From positions 186,001 to 250,000 of the forward strand of contig JAQQWL010000001.1 of assembly GCA_038363925.1 (NCBI GenBank): a stretch of DNA of 64,000 nt, given 5' to 3'. Source of the stretch: Apiospora phragmitis. Lineage: Eukaryota; Ascomycota; Sordariomycetes; Amphisphaeriales; Apiosporaceae. Each line of letters starts with the position of its first letter. The stretch's first letter is position 1. The notes beneath the pieces are model-generated. The model saw only the letters and a list, made by a program, of their open reading frames with translations. It was not told the DNA's origin and did no database searches. The translations under genes and the position numbers were made by a program. Shown piece after piece: positions 1 to 12,040 of the stretch.

Positions 1-671
1 AAAACCGACGACCGTTAGCATGAGTTGGCATGGATCTGGCCCCCCTTCATTGTCCTCAGCAACCCCCACCGCCTGCCACGGTGCCACCATCGCTAAATTG
101 CTACTAACCTAATTGCCCTGCAGAACCAGGTGCCAGGTGCCTCGTCATCCAAAACTTGGAGAAGGTGGGCGGGCGGCGGGCGCCAGGCGCTTGGAGCACA
201 TTGCAGCCATACATCCATGTGCTTGTGCTTACAGATCGATAACAGTGCAGTCACCAGTAATTCCGCCGCCACCATTAGATATTGTTGATCCTGCCTGCCC
301 TTCCTGCCCTTCGTCTTGCGCCCAAAGATGCCATTTCGCATTCGATTTATTATGCATCTCGTTATTACCTGAACTCCCGTCCCGCACTGCTCGAGTATTT
401 CCACAGGTCGCACAGCGAGTAGAGAAGACCCGGGGCTCATGCGAGAATACCGACTCCCGATCTGAGAGATAGCCAGCCTAAGCCCGCTTTCGCAATAACC
501 GAACATGTTTGAAGATCCTCAACCTACACCACACTGCTCACACGACACCACATTCGCTCGGGGCAGAAGGAAGCTAGTCACCTGAAAGCACAGGTTTTCA
601 GAAGGAAAAAAACACTCTATTTCGCCATAACGTCGTTTGTCTCGTCTCTGTCGCCTTAACACCCGGCCAAG
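1..671. other. Upstream region of the PPG1-like gene
   Basis: No gene is supported here. The overlapping open frames on both strands lack recognisable domains. The last 150 bases probably hold the promoter and 5' leader of the phosphatase gene that starts at 672. Confidence 0.5.
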
Positions 672-1849
672 ATGCCTGGGCTACCGGGTTAGTAATCCCA
701 CCACCAACATTTTTGTCTGCTACGTCACGCGCGTATGCTATCTACGAACGAAACAAGCCCAACCGAGACGAGCCAATGCAATTGCTTTGCCAACATGCGA
801 TGGAGAAGGATGAAAACTGAACAAGAAGAAGAAGAAGAAGAAGAAGAAGAAAATAAGAATACTGTCCAGTTTTGCTAACATGGCGCTCCCCCACCCCATA
901 CAGCCTCGGTCGATCTCGACGAATGCATATCGCGCCTCTACAAGAAGGAGCTCCTGGCCGAGTCGGTCATCGAGGCCATCTGCGCCAAGACCAAGGAGCT
1001 GCTGATGCGTGAGAGCAACGTGGTGCACGTCAAGGCGCCCGTGACGGTGGTGGGCGACATCCACGGCCAGTTCTACGACCTGATCGAGATCTTTAAGATC
1101 GGCGGCTGGTGCCCCGACACCAACTACCTCTTCCTGGGCGACTACGTCGACCGCGGTATGTTCAGCGTCGAGACCATCTCCCTGCTGGTCTGCCTCAAGC
1201 TGCGCTACCCGGACCGCGTCCACCTGATCCGCGGCAACCACGAGAGCCGCGGCGTCACCCAGAGCTACGGCTTCTACACCGAGTGCTCGCGCAAGTACGG
1301 CAACGCCAGCGTCTGGCACTACTTCACCGACATGTTCGACTTCCTCACCCTCAGCGTCGTCATCAACGACCAGATCTTCTGCGTCCACGGCGGCCTCTCC
1401 CCCTCCATCCACAGCATCGACCAGATCAAGATCATCGACCGCTTCGCGAGATCCCCCACGAGGGGCCCATGGCCGACCTCGTCTGGTCCGACCCGGACCC
1501 GGAAAAGGACGAGTTCTCCCTCTCGCCGCGCGGCGCCGGCTACACCTTCGGCGCCAAGGTGGTCAAGAAGTTCCTGGCCGTCAACGGCATGTCCCACATC
1601 CTCCGGGCGCACCAGCTCTGCCAGGAAGGGTTCCAGGTGCTATACGACGACCACCTGAGCACGGTGTGGAGCGCGCCCAATTACTGCTACCGCTGCGGCA
1701 ATATGGCGAGTGTGTTGGAAGTGGGCGATACGGGCGAGCGTTTCTTTAATGTGTTCGCGGCCGCGCCCGAGAATGACCAGCACAAAGATATACAGCAGGG
1801 GGCGGAGAAGCAGGCGGACGGGAACGCCATTCCGGACTACTTCCTGTAA
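672..1849 (+). CDS. ppg1: PPG1-type PP2A-like serine/threonine protein phosphatase catalytic subunit (one frameshift)
   Basis: This is a metallo-phosphatase of the PPP family that removes phosphate from Ser/Thr residues. In yeast, Ppg1 works with the Far/STRIPAK complex and in glycogen control (family knowledge). Seen: a 16-nt first exon (672-687), an intron at 688-903 with a gttagt donor, a gctaac branch point and a cag acceptor, then an exon from 904. Reading across the splice gives [20 protein letters not shown]. The metal-binding motifs GDIHG (about residue 56), GDYVDRG (about 84) and GNHES (about 116) follow, and the C-terminus is DYFL, the methylation-type tail of PP2A-like enzymes. The N-terminal [13 protein letters not shown] segment fits PPG1 better than PP2A, PP4 or PP6. 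Oddity: the frame breaks near 1445 (residue about 186), where CGCTTCGCGAG should read CGCTTCCGCGAG. Adding one C restores a full protein of about 320 aa. A sequence error is the likely cause. The gene converges on the Rho GDI gene. Confidence 0.92.
823..851 (+). repeat. (GAA)n microsatellite
   Basis: About nine GAA/AAG units lie inside the 216-nt intron of the PPG1-like gene, shortly before the branch point. Its length probably varies between strains. Confidence 0.9.
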
Positions 1850-2497
1850 AAGGCATAGGGAATAGGAGGCATAGCGTATTTGCGGGCAAGACCATTTAGA
1901 TGTTCAAGAGCTGGCGCTGGACTGGACTGGACTTTTTTTGTATGCATGATCCCCATTGGGGCAAGGCGAACTTAGACACAGGAATTCGAATACCCAATCC
2001 GTTTCTTTCCTTTCTATTGACATGACAATGCAAAATATTGACAATGCAGCAAACTCGGGCACGCAACCTGGAGTATTTGAGCACCATAAATCATGTATGC
2101 CAGGCGTTAGAAGCATCATGCTTTTGATTTGCTATTGATTTGCTTTTATTCTTGAGGAATGGGCAATGATGGCCGACTCTTTCAGAATATGCCCTTGTTG
2201 TTTTCCTTCATAGGTGCTTGCCATGGTGAAGCATCAACGGCCGGGGAGCTTTTTCCTGCTACCAAAGTCTACTTCCCAAGTGTTGTCATAATGGTCGTGA
2301 GCCGAAGCCCTGAAATGGTAACGAAAATCTGTGTTTTTCTCCGAGTCCCAATGCGTGGTATCTTCGATCATGGGTTATTGATACTCTGCTCTTATATGCA
2401 GTCCGTGCGTCTGGCTGGAGAGTATCGCTACGTGACTCCCACCTTGCCAAGCAAGGTGTGCCAACCTTGGCATCTTCAGCGTCAGCATGAGAGAAAT
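1850..2497. other. Convergent 3' intergenic region
   Basis: This lies between the stop codons of the phosphatase (+) and Rho GDI (-) genes and should hold both 3' UTRs. The open frames here have no recognisable domain. Confidence 0.6.
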
Positions 2498-3887
2498 CTA
2501 CCAGTCCTTAGCAATGTCAAAAGACCACTCAAATTGCAAGTGGGTCTTCTTGTCATCGTCAACAAATGTAGAAATGGCGTTGTAGTGGCCCCGAGCCAAC
2601 ATTCCAGAGGGGGCATCTTCCTCTTGGACTGGCAAAGGGTTAGCAGAGTAGCAATGTAATTCCACTGACAATCACTTACAGCGCTTGGTGTAGATAGGTT
2701 GCTTGTCGGTGTTGGGAGCGTAGCTGCCCTGTAAGTTGGATTAGTAATTTTTCTGGCACTGACTTGATTGGGATATGACTTACCAGCATCTCACTGTCCT
2801 TGCTGACTTTGATACCCTTTCGCTTGACGAGCTGCACGTACTGCAGGCCGCTAAGAATTTCATGTTGAACCTTGAAAGAGACAACCATGGTAAACTTGGC
2901 GCCCTCCTTGATCTTAAAAGGGTTGTCCTTGAGGGTGGTCTCGCTGCCAGGCTGGGAGACATCGATGGTGACAGGCTCGCGGTCAGGAGACTCCATGGTC
3001 AAAGACTGAATAATGCAGACGCGCTTGTCATTGGGATCAGAGAGATCCTTGCCACCACCCAGGCCAAGGGACTCCTTGTATCTCTGGAGAGATTCATCGT
3101 TGGCGTCTATATTACTAACTGGTTAGAGTTGCGATTCTTCAGAAGACACTTAAAGACACGCTTGATCGGAAAAGGGTATATGATTGGAAACCGAGAAGGG
3201 CCATTTATATGGCAGTCTCTACTAGAGACAGCAAAGGTATAATAATGCTCCACAGGGGCTATTGCTACGCAGCCAGGCATAATATTATCGAGGAAGCGTA
3301 GCGGTCAGGATTCTTCAGGAGTGGCCACATGAGAACCGTTTGAAATTGGTCTGATCCCAGTGAAGGCCATGATACCTAGTAGTCGGCGGGATTCGCCTCT
3401 CGTATGTGTGCAAGGCTTTATAAGCCGCAAGGTATTTGAAGTGTTGACTCATTGATATGTCGACACGTGTATAGGGGATTTCAGGCCAAAAATGGAGCCG
3501 TTTTATATTGTGATATGAATCAACTCTTCCCAGACTCCAAGTTTTGCTTGCACTCTGGTATAGCAAAGACGCATGAATCGAGGAAGAGTATCAACATTAC
3601 AAGCCTTCAAAAGCCAAACCGTCACCGACAGTTGCGACTCCGCAGACACCAGATAGCAGGAAGGGGGACGAGAGCTGATCTTTCAAACTCGTTACCCGCC
3701 AGGCCAGTGTCTTGGGAGCGAAGCGAGCATGACGGAAGATGGAATGTAAGAACCTTAAAAGAAGGAGATAGGTAAGAAGAAATCATCACGCACCCATATT
3801 CTGGTACTCAGCCAAGCTCTGTTTGGGCTGGGAGAGCTTGTAGCCCTGAGTCTCCTCGGGCATGTGATCCTCTTCGGCGGAAGCCAT
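2498..3887 (-). CDS. rdi1: Rho GDP-dissociation inhibitor (RhoGDI)
   Basis: A cytosolic chaperone that extracts prenylated Rho/Rac/Cdc42 GTPases from membranes and holds them GDP-bound (family knowledge). Four exons are read on the minus strand: 3794-3887, 2784-3106, 2680-2728 and 2498-2628. They join in frame to 198 aa, close to the usual 190-205 aa. The start gives MASAEEDHMPEETQGYK; the acidic N-terminal arm is typical. The immunoglobulin-like geranylgeranyl-binding fold follows, with KRVCIIQSLTMESPDR, the FKIKEG segment, VQHEILSGLQYVQ, and the C-terminal FEWSFDIAKDW ending. The splice sites between exons 2, 3 and 4 are canonical gtaagt...cag. The first intron is 687 nt, about ten times longer than the others in this window; splicing across it joins residue 31 to ANDESLQRYK without loss. 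No frame damage is seen. The gene converges on the PPG1-like gene. Confidence 0.95.
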
Positions 3888-6187
3888 GTTGGGCGAAAGG
3901 TGACGATGGGCGGGTGATGGGAGGTAGAGATGGGTAAAGAGAGAAGAATGGAAAAGAAGAATGAATAATCACAACGCCTGCTTATGTAGACGAAGCTTGG
4001 AGAGAGTGATGTCGGTCTGTCAGTTCAGAGAGGAATGGGAAGGTTGGGATGTCAGAAAGAAGGAGGGGCAAATTGGCGGTGATGTAGGTAGCGGCCAGGT
4101 AGGTCCCTTGGGTCCTTGACTCCTTGGGCCACTGCCTTTGGGGCTTGGGGGTGTGAGGTTTCAAGTGAGAGCTGTCTCGGAAGGAGGGTCCATCCAGGCA
4201 AGACCGTTTTAGTTGCAGGCTTGGTGGGGTTTTGCTTTGGCACTGTCCTCCAGTCGGGCCAGTCTGGCGCTTTCAATTGCTTGTCGGGTTCTTTGTGAGC
4301 AAATGGTTGAACCTGTCAGTGTGTCAGGCAGGGTACATACAGCAAGGACACGGGAGGGGTAGCTGTGAAAGAAAGCAGCCGGAGCTCCTGTCCAAGTGTC
4401 CAGGCCCCTGATCAATCGAAAGATCTGCAAGGGCCAGAATGATGTTGGTCTGATATGTAGGTGCATATGGTTTAGATGATGCAGGCATTCACATTGGTCC
4501 GGGAAGAGCATGGCTAGTGCACCAACAGTATCAGAAGCCTCAGCATCGGGGCCTACTATGGTTGACTGAGGTGGGCTTGAAGTAGCGGACCGATCGTGTC
4601 ACGTTGGTTTACACGTACATGCATCCAACACCAGACAGACGATCGGTCGGTCAGTCAGTCCCCATGCAACACATCTATTTCCACGTGTGTTAGAGGAAGA
4701 GCAGTTGAAGCAGCCAGTCGTCAAAGCCATTGGACAGCTACTCAAATTGATGAGTGACACATTTCTAGGCACTTCAAATGTCGTCCGAGGCCCCAAGAGC
4801 ACGCCTGGCTAATTGAAGTAAGCAGTAGCATCAGACCGAATTCTTCGACAACGCTGACGTTGGGGCAGAATTTGTTGTGAACACCATCAACTTCGCAGTT
4901 AGAGCGTTCAAGTTACGATTCATGGGGCATAGATGTACCTGGATCTGCGTGTTCATAGCCCAGGGCAACGAGCAGATGTAATATAGCACTGAAGTGTTAT
5001 ATTCGCACTGAAGACTGAAGAGGCATGTTGCTACCCTAGGATGTAGTTGTCATGCACGTGGCTCTGAGATATCCTGTACCCAAGGAGGGAGGGATCACCA
5101 CCTGCTGCTTGACCTGGTTGCCCGGCAAGCCACCCAAGGGCGAGATCCTCAGAAGAATGTTGAGGCTCTGGAAAAGCCCAGGAGTCCCAGACTGCCAGAC
5201 TCCCATGGTCCTGTCCGCCTGGGGAAAGGAAAACTGTGCGCTCTATACCCACCCATGTCTAAGATTGACTGGAAGAATGTCCTCCAGATCGGGTGAAATG
5301 AAATGACGCTATTCCCATTCAGACTATGCCCGCTAGTTCAAATAGAGCGAGATGAAATCGTGGGGCCCTGGTTTGGAGATCTCTAATTGGCTGCTCGTAT
5401 CGTAAAGGTGGGTCTCATCACTCTCTTCGCCAGGGAGAGCAGTTCTTACGGCTTGACGGTCCCGACCTTACCCAGTTGCCCCCATTGCCCTCAGTTCCAG
5501 GAGTGGCAGATTGGTGAACGGTTCACGCGGGCATGAACAATACCCCCCCTCCCCCAGTCCCGTCCTAGCAGCAGCCCACCCACCCTACACCTCAGACCCT
5601 CGCACCCTCAGGTCCCAAGTCCCAGTCTCGTCTCCTCAGTCTGTCTTCTTTCGTCCTTCGAGAACCCTTTTTTATCCCAGCCTACAATCGAAGGAGAGAG
5701 TACGAGACGTGTTGCGCCTTCGAACACATCAACCGGTTGGCCAATCCACTCGCCAATCTTTTCGATACGTCCAGTTTGGATTTTCATTTGTTTCCCGCTC
5801 TTTCAATGCCCGTTGGTTTGGCGCATCATACATCTTTGTAAAGGAAAGAAGGTCAGTCCATTCCGTTACGGGGCACAGTCGCACAACGCGCGCGCGCACA
5901 TACACCGAGCTCATCCCTACACATCAGAGCGCCGTCACGAGAGAAAAAAAAGCTCAATGCGCTTCGCGTCTCGTTACCGACAAGCCCTCACACTAATGCG
6001 ACGACTCTAGTCACTTCACTTGAGTTATTATCACCGACTCTTTAATATCCTATTTGGGGAGATTTTCGACGCGCTTCCGGAGCTTAGTTGAAGCGCGACA
6101 CGTTCGAGTTCAGGATACAGGACCTGAGAGCGACACCAATTGCCACACTTCTTGCACTTCTCGAGTCTTCTTACATACGTCGCCATA
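3888..6187. other. Intergenic region between Rho GDI and the Bqt4-like gene
   Basis: This 2.3 kb is a shared upstream region for two divergent genes. Short open frames occur on both strands, but none has a recognisable domain or consistent coding character. The final 600 bases are pyrimidine-rich with a short CG-alternating tract near 5888-5900. They probably are the promoter and long 5' leader of the gene starting at 6188. Confidence 0.5.
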
Positions 6188-7557
6188 ATGGATGCTTCGC
6201 GCCAACTCCCCAAAACACACAACCCTCTGATGGTTGAAAATGTGCCACCCTGTACGTACCTGCTTGCTTCCCTTTCCCCACTTGGATGCCAGAGCTAACT
6301 TCGCGTGCAGTCACCGACCTCGTCGGCCGCCGCCGCCTTGGTCAGACCCAGCTGACCCCGAAGATGGTTCAAGCCACTTCTACCGCCGATCTCGATGCTT
6401 CGAACCTGGGCGTCTTTGACTATGCGCACCTCCGCGCGCCTCTGCCCAAGGGCATCGTGTCGGGCATTTTCAAGTCTTCGCCCAACTCTTACTTCCTCAT
6501 GCGTCGCAGTCAAGATGGATTTGTCTCCGCCACGGGTATGTTTAAGGCTACGTTCCCGTATGCTGAGGCGGTCGAAGAAGAGAATGAGCGCAAGTACATC
6601 AAGTCTTTGGTCACTACCAGTCACGAGGAGACCGCTGGCAACGTTTGGATTCCTCCGGAGCAAGCCTTGAGCCTTGCGACGGAATACCGCATCACCCCGT
6701 GGATTCGCGCTCTGCTCGACCCGGCCGATATCCCCGTAACAAACACTTCAGATAGTTCTCCCAAGAAGATTCAGGCGCCGCCGAAGTTTGATCCCATCCT
6801 GGCATCCCAAAACACACTGGCTCCTCCCACGCCTTCCTCTCTGCGCAGCACCCGCGGTCGCCGATCTGTTAGCCCCGCGAAGAAGCGGGCAATTGCCTCC
6901 CCGCGCAAGCGATCTACCAAGGTCACTGCTGCGCAAGTCACTGTTGCTGACCCGTCCTCAGCCGACAAGGTTAATGGCGTTGCCGCTGAGAGCTTCAAGG
7001 AGATGACACCATCTTCCGCCGCCACGGATGAAGTCCAGATTGAACAGATCGAGACAGAGCCTGCTGTAGTACTGGCACCGGTCGAGGAAGAGCCCAGGGT
7101 GCAAGTCAAGGTTGACCAAGATGTCAAGGTCTTCAAGGGAGTCGAGACAACGCACACCAATGTTGAAATCGGACTGCCTGCAGGCAATGAACCCCCGAGT
7201 GCCGAAGAAGCCGCCAAGATGATCGAGGAGGCTAGGGCGATGGTTCAGGCTGCAGCCAAGGAAGTTGAAGGCGCTGATGCTTCTGCTTCTAAGAACAGCA
7301 AACGCAAGGTTGAGGACATTACCGTCGGTGATGAGGAGGGAGAGGAGGGCTATGGTGATTCGTCTTCAGAGCCCCGGTCCAAGAAGGTCAAGACTGAGGT
7401 TGAGTTGAGAAAGACGAGGGTGAGGAACCGAGCGCTGGTCGGTATTAGTGCCACACTTGCGATTGGGTATGTTTCTCCGGCCATGAAATCTCTGTGTGGA
7501 ATGCAAGCTAACCGTACGAACAGGGCCATTATTCCGTATGTCATGGGCGTCTTCTGA
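6188..7557 (+). CDS. bqt4: Bqt4-like APSES/KilA-N domain protein with C-terminal membrane anchor
   Basis: In fission yeast, Bqt4 is an inner nuclear membrane protein that tethers telomeres to the envelope through Rap1 (family knowledge). Exons are 6188-6251, 6311-7466 and 7524-7557, giving 417 aa in frame. The N-terminal part (about residues 20-165) holds the APSES/KilA-N fold: the segments [19 protein letters not shown] and [17 protein letters not shown] and the closing [11 protein letters not shown] are all visible. The middle is Ser/Thr/Pro-rich with basic patches ([12 protein letters not shown]) that could be a nuclear localisation signal, followed by an acidic stretch. The last about 25 residues form one hydrophobic helix ([20 protein letters not shown]) that reaches the end of the protein, completed only after the final 57-nt intron is removed. 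The anchor separates it from soluble APSES factors such as StuA or Mbp1. No frame damage. Confidence 0.85.
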
Positions 7558-9219
7558 AAAGGGTGGTTGGATACGTAAATTGAGGGCTGGGTTATCTCGG
7601 AAGCCAGAGGGCAGGCATGTTGCAAAGTGATTTTCCCCGGCGGAGTTTGAGGACCATAGTTTGATTTTTCTTTTGCACATACCCATACCCATACCCTTTC
7701 ACCCTTGGAAGCAGTGAGAGATGCTGCTTTGTTTTCTAAAGATGGGCTTTTGTTACTATTGGCAGAGGCTCTGTGTACGATGTGAACATCACCCCCTTTT
7801 GACCGCCCCGTCCCATCTACAAGCATTTGGGAAGGCAGAACATGATGCTCGGTAGCTCGGACTGGAATGAATATAGCCGCTGGTTCAGATAATGTATATT
7901 GCTGCTTTCTGCATCGCTGCGTCGAACGTCGGGAAGAAGCTTGAAGGCTTTTCCCCATGTTGTCGACGGGAATGAAGCGGTGTCTAGATGGCTAACACTT
8001 AACCAGACAAGACACCCTTAACGATCTAATGTGTAATTGGACCGCAAGACCACCTCTGTACATACATACCGCAAGACCGGTATTGTTGCTGCCACCATTA
8101 CAACATCCGTGCTGGCTCATAGTAATACCCTCGTTGCATTGCAGGCAATGGCCATTTCTTAGTTCCTTCATCCATGGCCAATGTCTACAAAGTGTCATTA
8201 GTTCAGAACGGATCAACTTGCTCTTGTCGATTCGGACGAGGCCGTTTTCACATAATCCTTTTATGGGGGAACAAGACACACATATGTCGACCAATATGAT
8301 CAAGGAGATAATGGCCACATGCAGCACATAGATGTAGGTTACACGCACGTGCTGACCCCTGCAAATTGTAACTCGGTCTCGTCCAATCCCAGGCCTGTCC
8401 TGTAGCAATCTCCCCCGTTATCTTGAAGCTTCACTTTGAGCCCTGGACTTGTTATCTTTATCGGTAAGTGCGCCATTGACCGCCCTCTTCCGTCCTTTCA
8501 CTCTTGCCATAAACTCTCATGTCTTCCGAGTCATGGCTGTCTGTCTGTCTGGTCACATTGAGAAGGAAAAAGAAGGCCCAAGCTTTTTCCAATATTAATT
8601 TACATGTTCAAAAAGGAAGTTGAAATTTCCTACCGATATTTTTTTATTTCCCATGTCCTCTCTCTACTTTCTTCCAGTTCTTGGATGGGAAAAGTTCGAT
8701 CGCTTCTTAACAGGTAGTTGGGAAGCAGAGTTGTCTCTTCGAATCTATCCAACGCTTTTCTCCCTTGTCATGTCCGGTATGGGTACGGATACGCAGGTAT
8801 GCTTCGTCCAGACAACATCTTGAGGAAGACCATCCGAATCTATCCAAAAAGCCAGGGCCTTGCTATCTACTTCTAGCTGGGAATGCTGACGTCCCACGTC
8901 CGCGGTGCCTAGTGGTCTGCTGACTGGTGCGCTGTGTGCTGCACTGGCTAACCTAGTGCCCCAGAATGCCGGGGAAATCTGGAGCAGCTCCAGCCTAGGA
9001 GCGGCAATGGTCGGTTCTTCGGGGCGCACTACCCCGCGACCTGGGGTGTCCGTACAACGAGAGAGGTAGGTCATATTGCTAACAAGGTATTTCCAAGCCT
9101 CGGCCGTGTCATTTTCCTTTGCTTCATTTCCCAACGGCTGGATCGAGTGATCAAGTTGCAATTAAATCTTGTTATATTCTGCGATATCTGTCGGAAGTAG
9201 CAGAGCTGTTTGTTTAATC
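7558..9219. other. Intergenic region
   Basis: No gene is supported. A 202-aa minus-strand open frame overlapping the Bqt4 3' end has no recognisable domain. The region is AT-richer than the coding DNA around it and includes the Bqt4-like 3' UTR and the HIBADH promoter. Confidence 0.5.
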
Positions 9220-10500
9220 ATGCGACCTCAACTAATCGCTGGGGTGCTTGCGTCGCTCCCACACCTCCAAACGCGCATTCGCCTCAACCGCGCGGAGATT
9301 CGAGAATTATGGCTTCGTTGGCCTTGGGCAGATGGTATGTGGTGTCTAAATCTACCCAGCTCACGGAATGTCACTTGCTAATATTCTGCTCGACCAGGGT
9401 TACCAAATGGCCAAAAACCTGCAGGCGAAGCTGCCACCCAGCGACTCGATCCGAATCTTCGATATTAACCAGAGCGCGGTACGCCGGCTTGCCGAGGATA
9501 TGAAGGCTTCGCAAACAGGCGGAGCAGTGTTGACCACGGCTGAGACCGCTAAAGACGCTGCTCGAGATTCGGTAAGAGCAGCCCCTTTCGTCCCCTAACT
9601 CCATTCCCCGTCCATATGATGAGTATGTTCTATCCATGATCTAAGTTGGGACCGGTTCGCCGGTTCTCCCGTGATTATTTTTATACATAAAGCCAATCCT
9701 CTGATAGACATCTAAATTCTTCTGCCACGTCAAGAAGCACTCCCTCGTACGTCTTCCGGCTGCTAACAATCAGTCGTACAGGACACAGTTATAACATGCC
9801 TACCTGAGCCCGCGCACGTGAAAGCCGTGTTCTCGGACATTCTCTCTTCTGATCTCCCAAGAGAGATAGGGTGTATATTGATTGCTCGACCATCGACCCG
9901 TCATCGTCCCGCGAAGTGGCAAAGATGGTTTCGTCCGCCGCACAGGGCCAATTCGTAGACGCGCCTATGTCGGGTGGGGTGGTCGGAGCTATGGCCGGGA
10001 CGCTCACGTTCATGCTCGGCGCCCCTGATGCTCTTCTGCCCAAGATCGAACCCATTTTACTCCGGATGGGGAAGCGCGTTCTCCACTGCGGCGCACAGGG
10101 GACAGGCCTGAGTGCCAAGCTGGCCAATAACTACCTCTTGGCCATCAACAACATCGCCACAGCGGAAGCCATGAACCTAGGGATTCGATGGGGTCTCGAC
10201 CCGAAAACGTTGGCCAATGTCATCAACGTAAGCACCGGGAAATGCTGGCCTAGCGAGATCAACAATCCCGTCAAAGGGGTGGTTGAAGGCGCACCTGCCG
10301 GCCAGGATTATTCTGGTGGATTTGGCATCGCGTTGATGAAGAAAGATCTTAATCTCGCCATTGTCGCCGCACAAGAGGCGGACGCGAGGCTCGAGCTCGG
10401 TGACCAGGCGAAACAAGTGTACGCCGAGGCGGAGAAACTCGACAGTTGCAAAGGCCGAGATTTCTCGGTTGTTTATAGATATCTAAACGGGAAGGAGTGA
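9220..10500 (+). CDS. 3-hydroxyisobutyrate dehydrogenase, mitochondrial (two frameshifts)
   Basis: An NAD-dependent enzyme of valine breakdown that oxidises 3-hydroxyisobutyrate to methylmalonate semialdehyde in mitochondria. Exons are 9220-9334, 9398-9571 and 9782-10500. Seen: the nucleotide-binding motif GFVGLGQMGYQMAKNL, the substrate motif DAPMSGGVVGAMAGTL, the GTGLSAKLANN segment carrying the catalytic Lys, and the YSGGFGIALMKKDLNLA block typical of this subfamily. Two frame breaks occur. The N-terminus begins MRPQLIAGVLASLPHLQ in one frame and continues as RAFASTARRFENYG in the next, as if one A were extra near 9269-9271; together they look like an Arg-rich mitochondrial presequence. 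The second break is at about 9859-9868 (AGAGAGATAGGG), just before VYIDCSTIDPSSS, and needs one more base or two fewer. Corrected length is about 335 aa. The start at 9220 is inferred, not proven. Confidence 0.88.
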
Positions 10501-12040
10501 GGGGGCAGAGTCCAGACAGCATCAATAGGTACCAACAACGATCACCTTTGAGAAAGGCTGTAGCCGCCTGGCACGTGGGGTTAGATTCGAATACATTTCT
10601 TATCTTGACAAGGCCGTCGGCTGAATATCCGAGTGGCCCTACATGTCCTGTTATTTGACTGCATATACGATACCGAGAAGGTCCGGGGCGTATTGTATGT
10701 ATGACGGGTTGTCGAAGCGAAGCATGCCTCCAAAGATTGCATAACGCAGCGCTAAGGTCTTATTCTACTTCTCGGAAGGGCCCACCTCCGGCCGACGGCG
10801 GGCTTGGACGACTCCACCCACCATCCCACCAAGCAGCCAAGCGTTGAAGCTGAGGCACAAACAGAGATTAAGGCTTCTCGTCTCGGTAAGCTCGGGCGGA
10901 TACAACACGCCGAGGGAGACATGACGATACATCTCATTTCATCTAGCTTTGACGGGAGGTATTCCTACGCGGATGCATGAGTGTATCCGGTCTTCTACAG
11001 AGGAAGAGGAGAGACTGAGAGAGACGGTGCCTACTGCCTACGTTCCTGGGCCAAGGCTATGTTGATTCATGATCTTTGATTGAGGAGCGAAAGTCCCGAC
11101 AGATACAAAAACGCGCCTGACAAATGCGAGGTGGTCTAGAAGCGGACCTCGCGTGGCATAGCGCAACCGACAAAGAATGCCATGGCATGGCAAACGAACC
11201 AGCCAACCAGCATGGATGATAGGCTCGCTTATGACAGATTGGAGACCCTCCATCGCACTTTTTGCACTTGCGCTTTCTACCCGATTAGGAAATCCACTCG
11301 TTAACGCGAGCCTTGGCCTTACACGCTTGTTGGCCTTCCCTAATGTCTGTTGGATTGATTGGATCTGTCGTATGTCCCGTCCCTATTACCATTATTGTCT
11401 TGGGGCAAAAGGAAGAGCCCCTACCCGGCGGCGGTGCTTTGCTGTACTCCGTAGACGTGCCCTGCTACTAGCTACTTGTCAATGCTACTCCATCCCAACT
11501 TCTACCCGAGATGGAAGCGTGTATGTGCATGATAAGCAGCCATCAACCCGGTCTGTTCTGCCGTATTATTTGTACATTGGATCGCCCCTAAGCTTCGTTT
11601 CGGGGACTTTTGTTTCGTTGCTAACCTACTTCTTACTAACCGGCTGTCGTCCGCTTGTCGCCTCTGACCTCTTTCCCTACTTCCTCGATAATAAATCTAT
11701 TTTAGTTTCTTAACGATTATTGTGTTTGTTTCTTCGTTGTTTATCACCTATTCGTGTCGTCTAAGGTTGCCTGCCCCTCCAACTGCATATACTGGAGACC
11801 GTTTCAGTGATCACCGCCCGCTTATTATCACCACACTTCTCTAAGCAAGGGTCGCATCTACCATCAGCTTACATATTCGAAGCACCACTTAGACAGAGCT
11901 CTCGTTATAGGTTTTCGGGCCAAGAGATCGGGAGAAAGACAAAGGAGGAAGAGCATTCAAAAAAACAAACCGATCGAAACAAAGGGCCAATAGCTTGCAT
12001 AGGAACGGAACCTGTTATCTTTTCCGCTTGGAAACGAAGA
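10501..12040. other. Intergenic region upstream of the RTA1 gene
   Basis: No gene is supported. The 178-aa plus-strand open frame at 11177-11713 is low-complexity and has no recognisable domain. The frame of the RTA1 gene stays open upstream to 11807, but this upstream part is probably 5' leader. Confidence 0.5.

Noticed and set aside
738..1412. 224-aa minus-strand open frame opposite the PPG1-like gene
   Set aside because: It is the antisense shadow of a conserved phosphatase exon and of the (GAA)n tract; composition is Val/Asp/Ala-biased with no domain.
1440..1450. Programmed ribosomal frameshifting at the gene breaks
   Set aside because: Breaks occur in many unrelated genes, in both directions, without a shared slippery site or downstream structure; sequence error is simpler.
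7350..7958. 202-aa minus-strand frame after the Bqt4-like gene
   Set aside because: Overlaps a conserved 3' exon, has no domain, and lies mostly in likely UTR.
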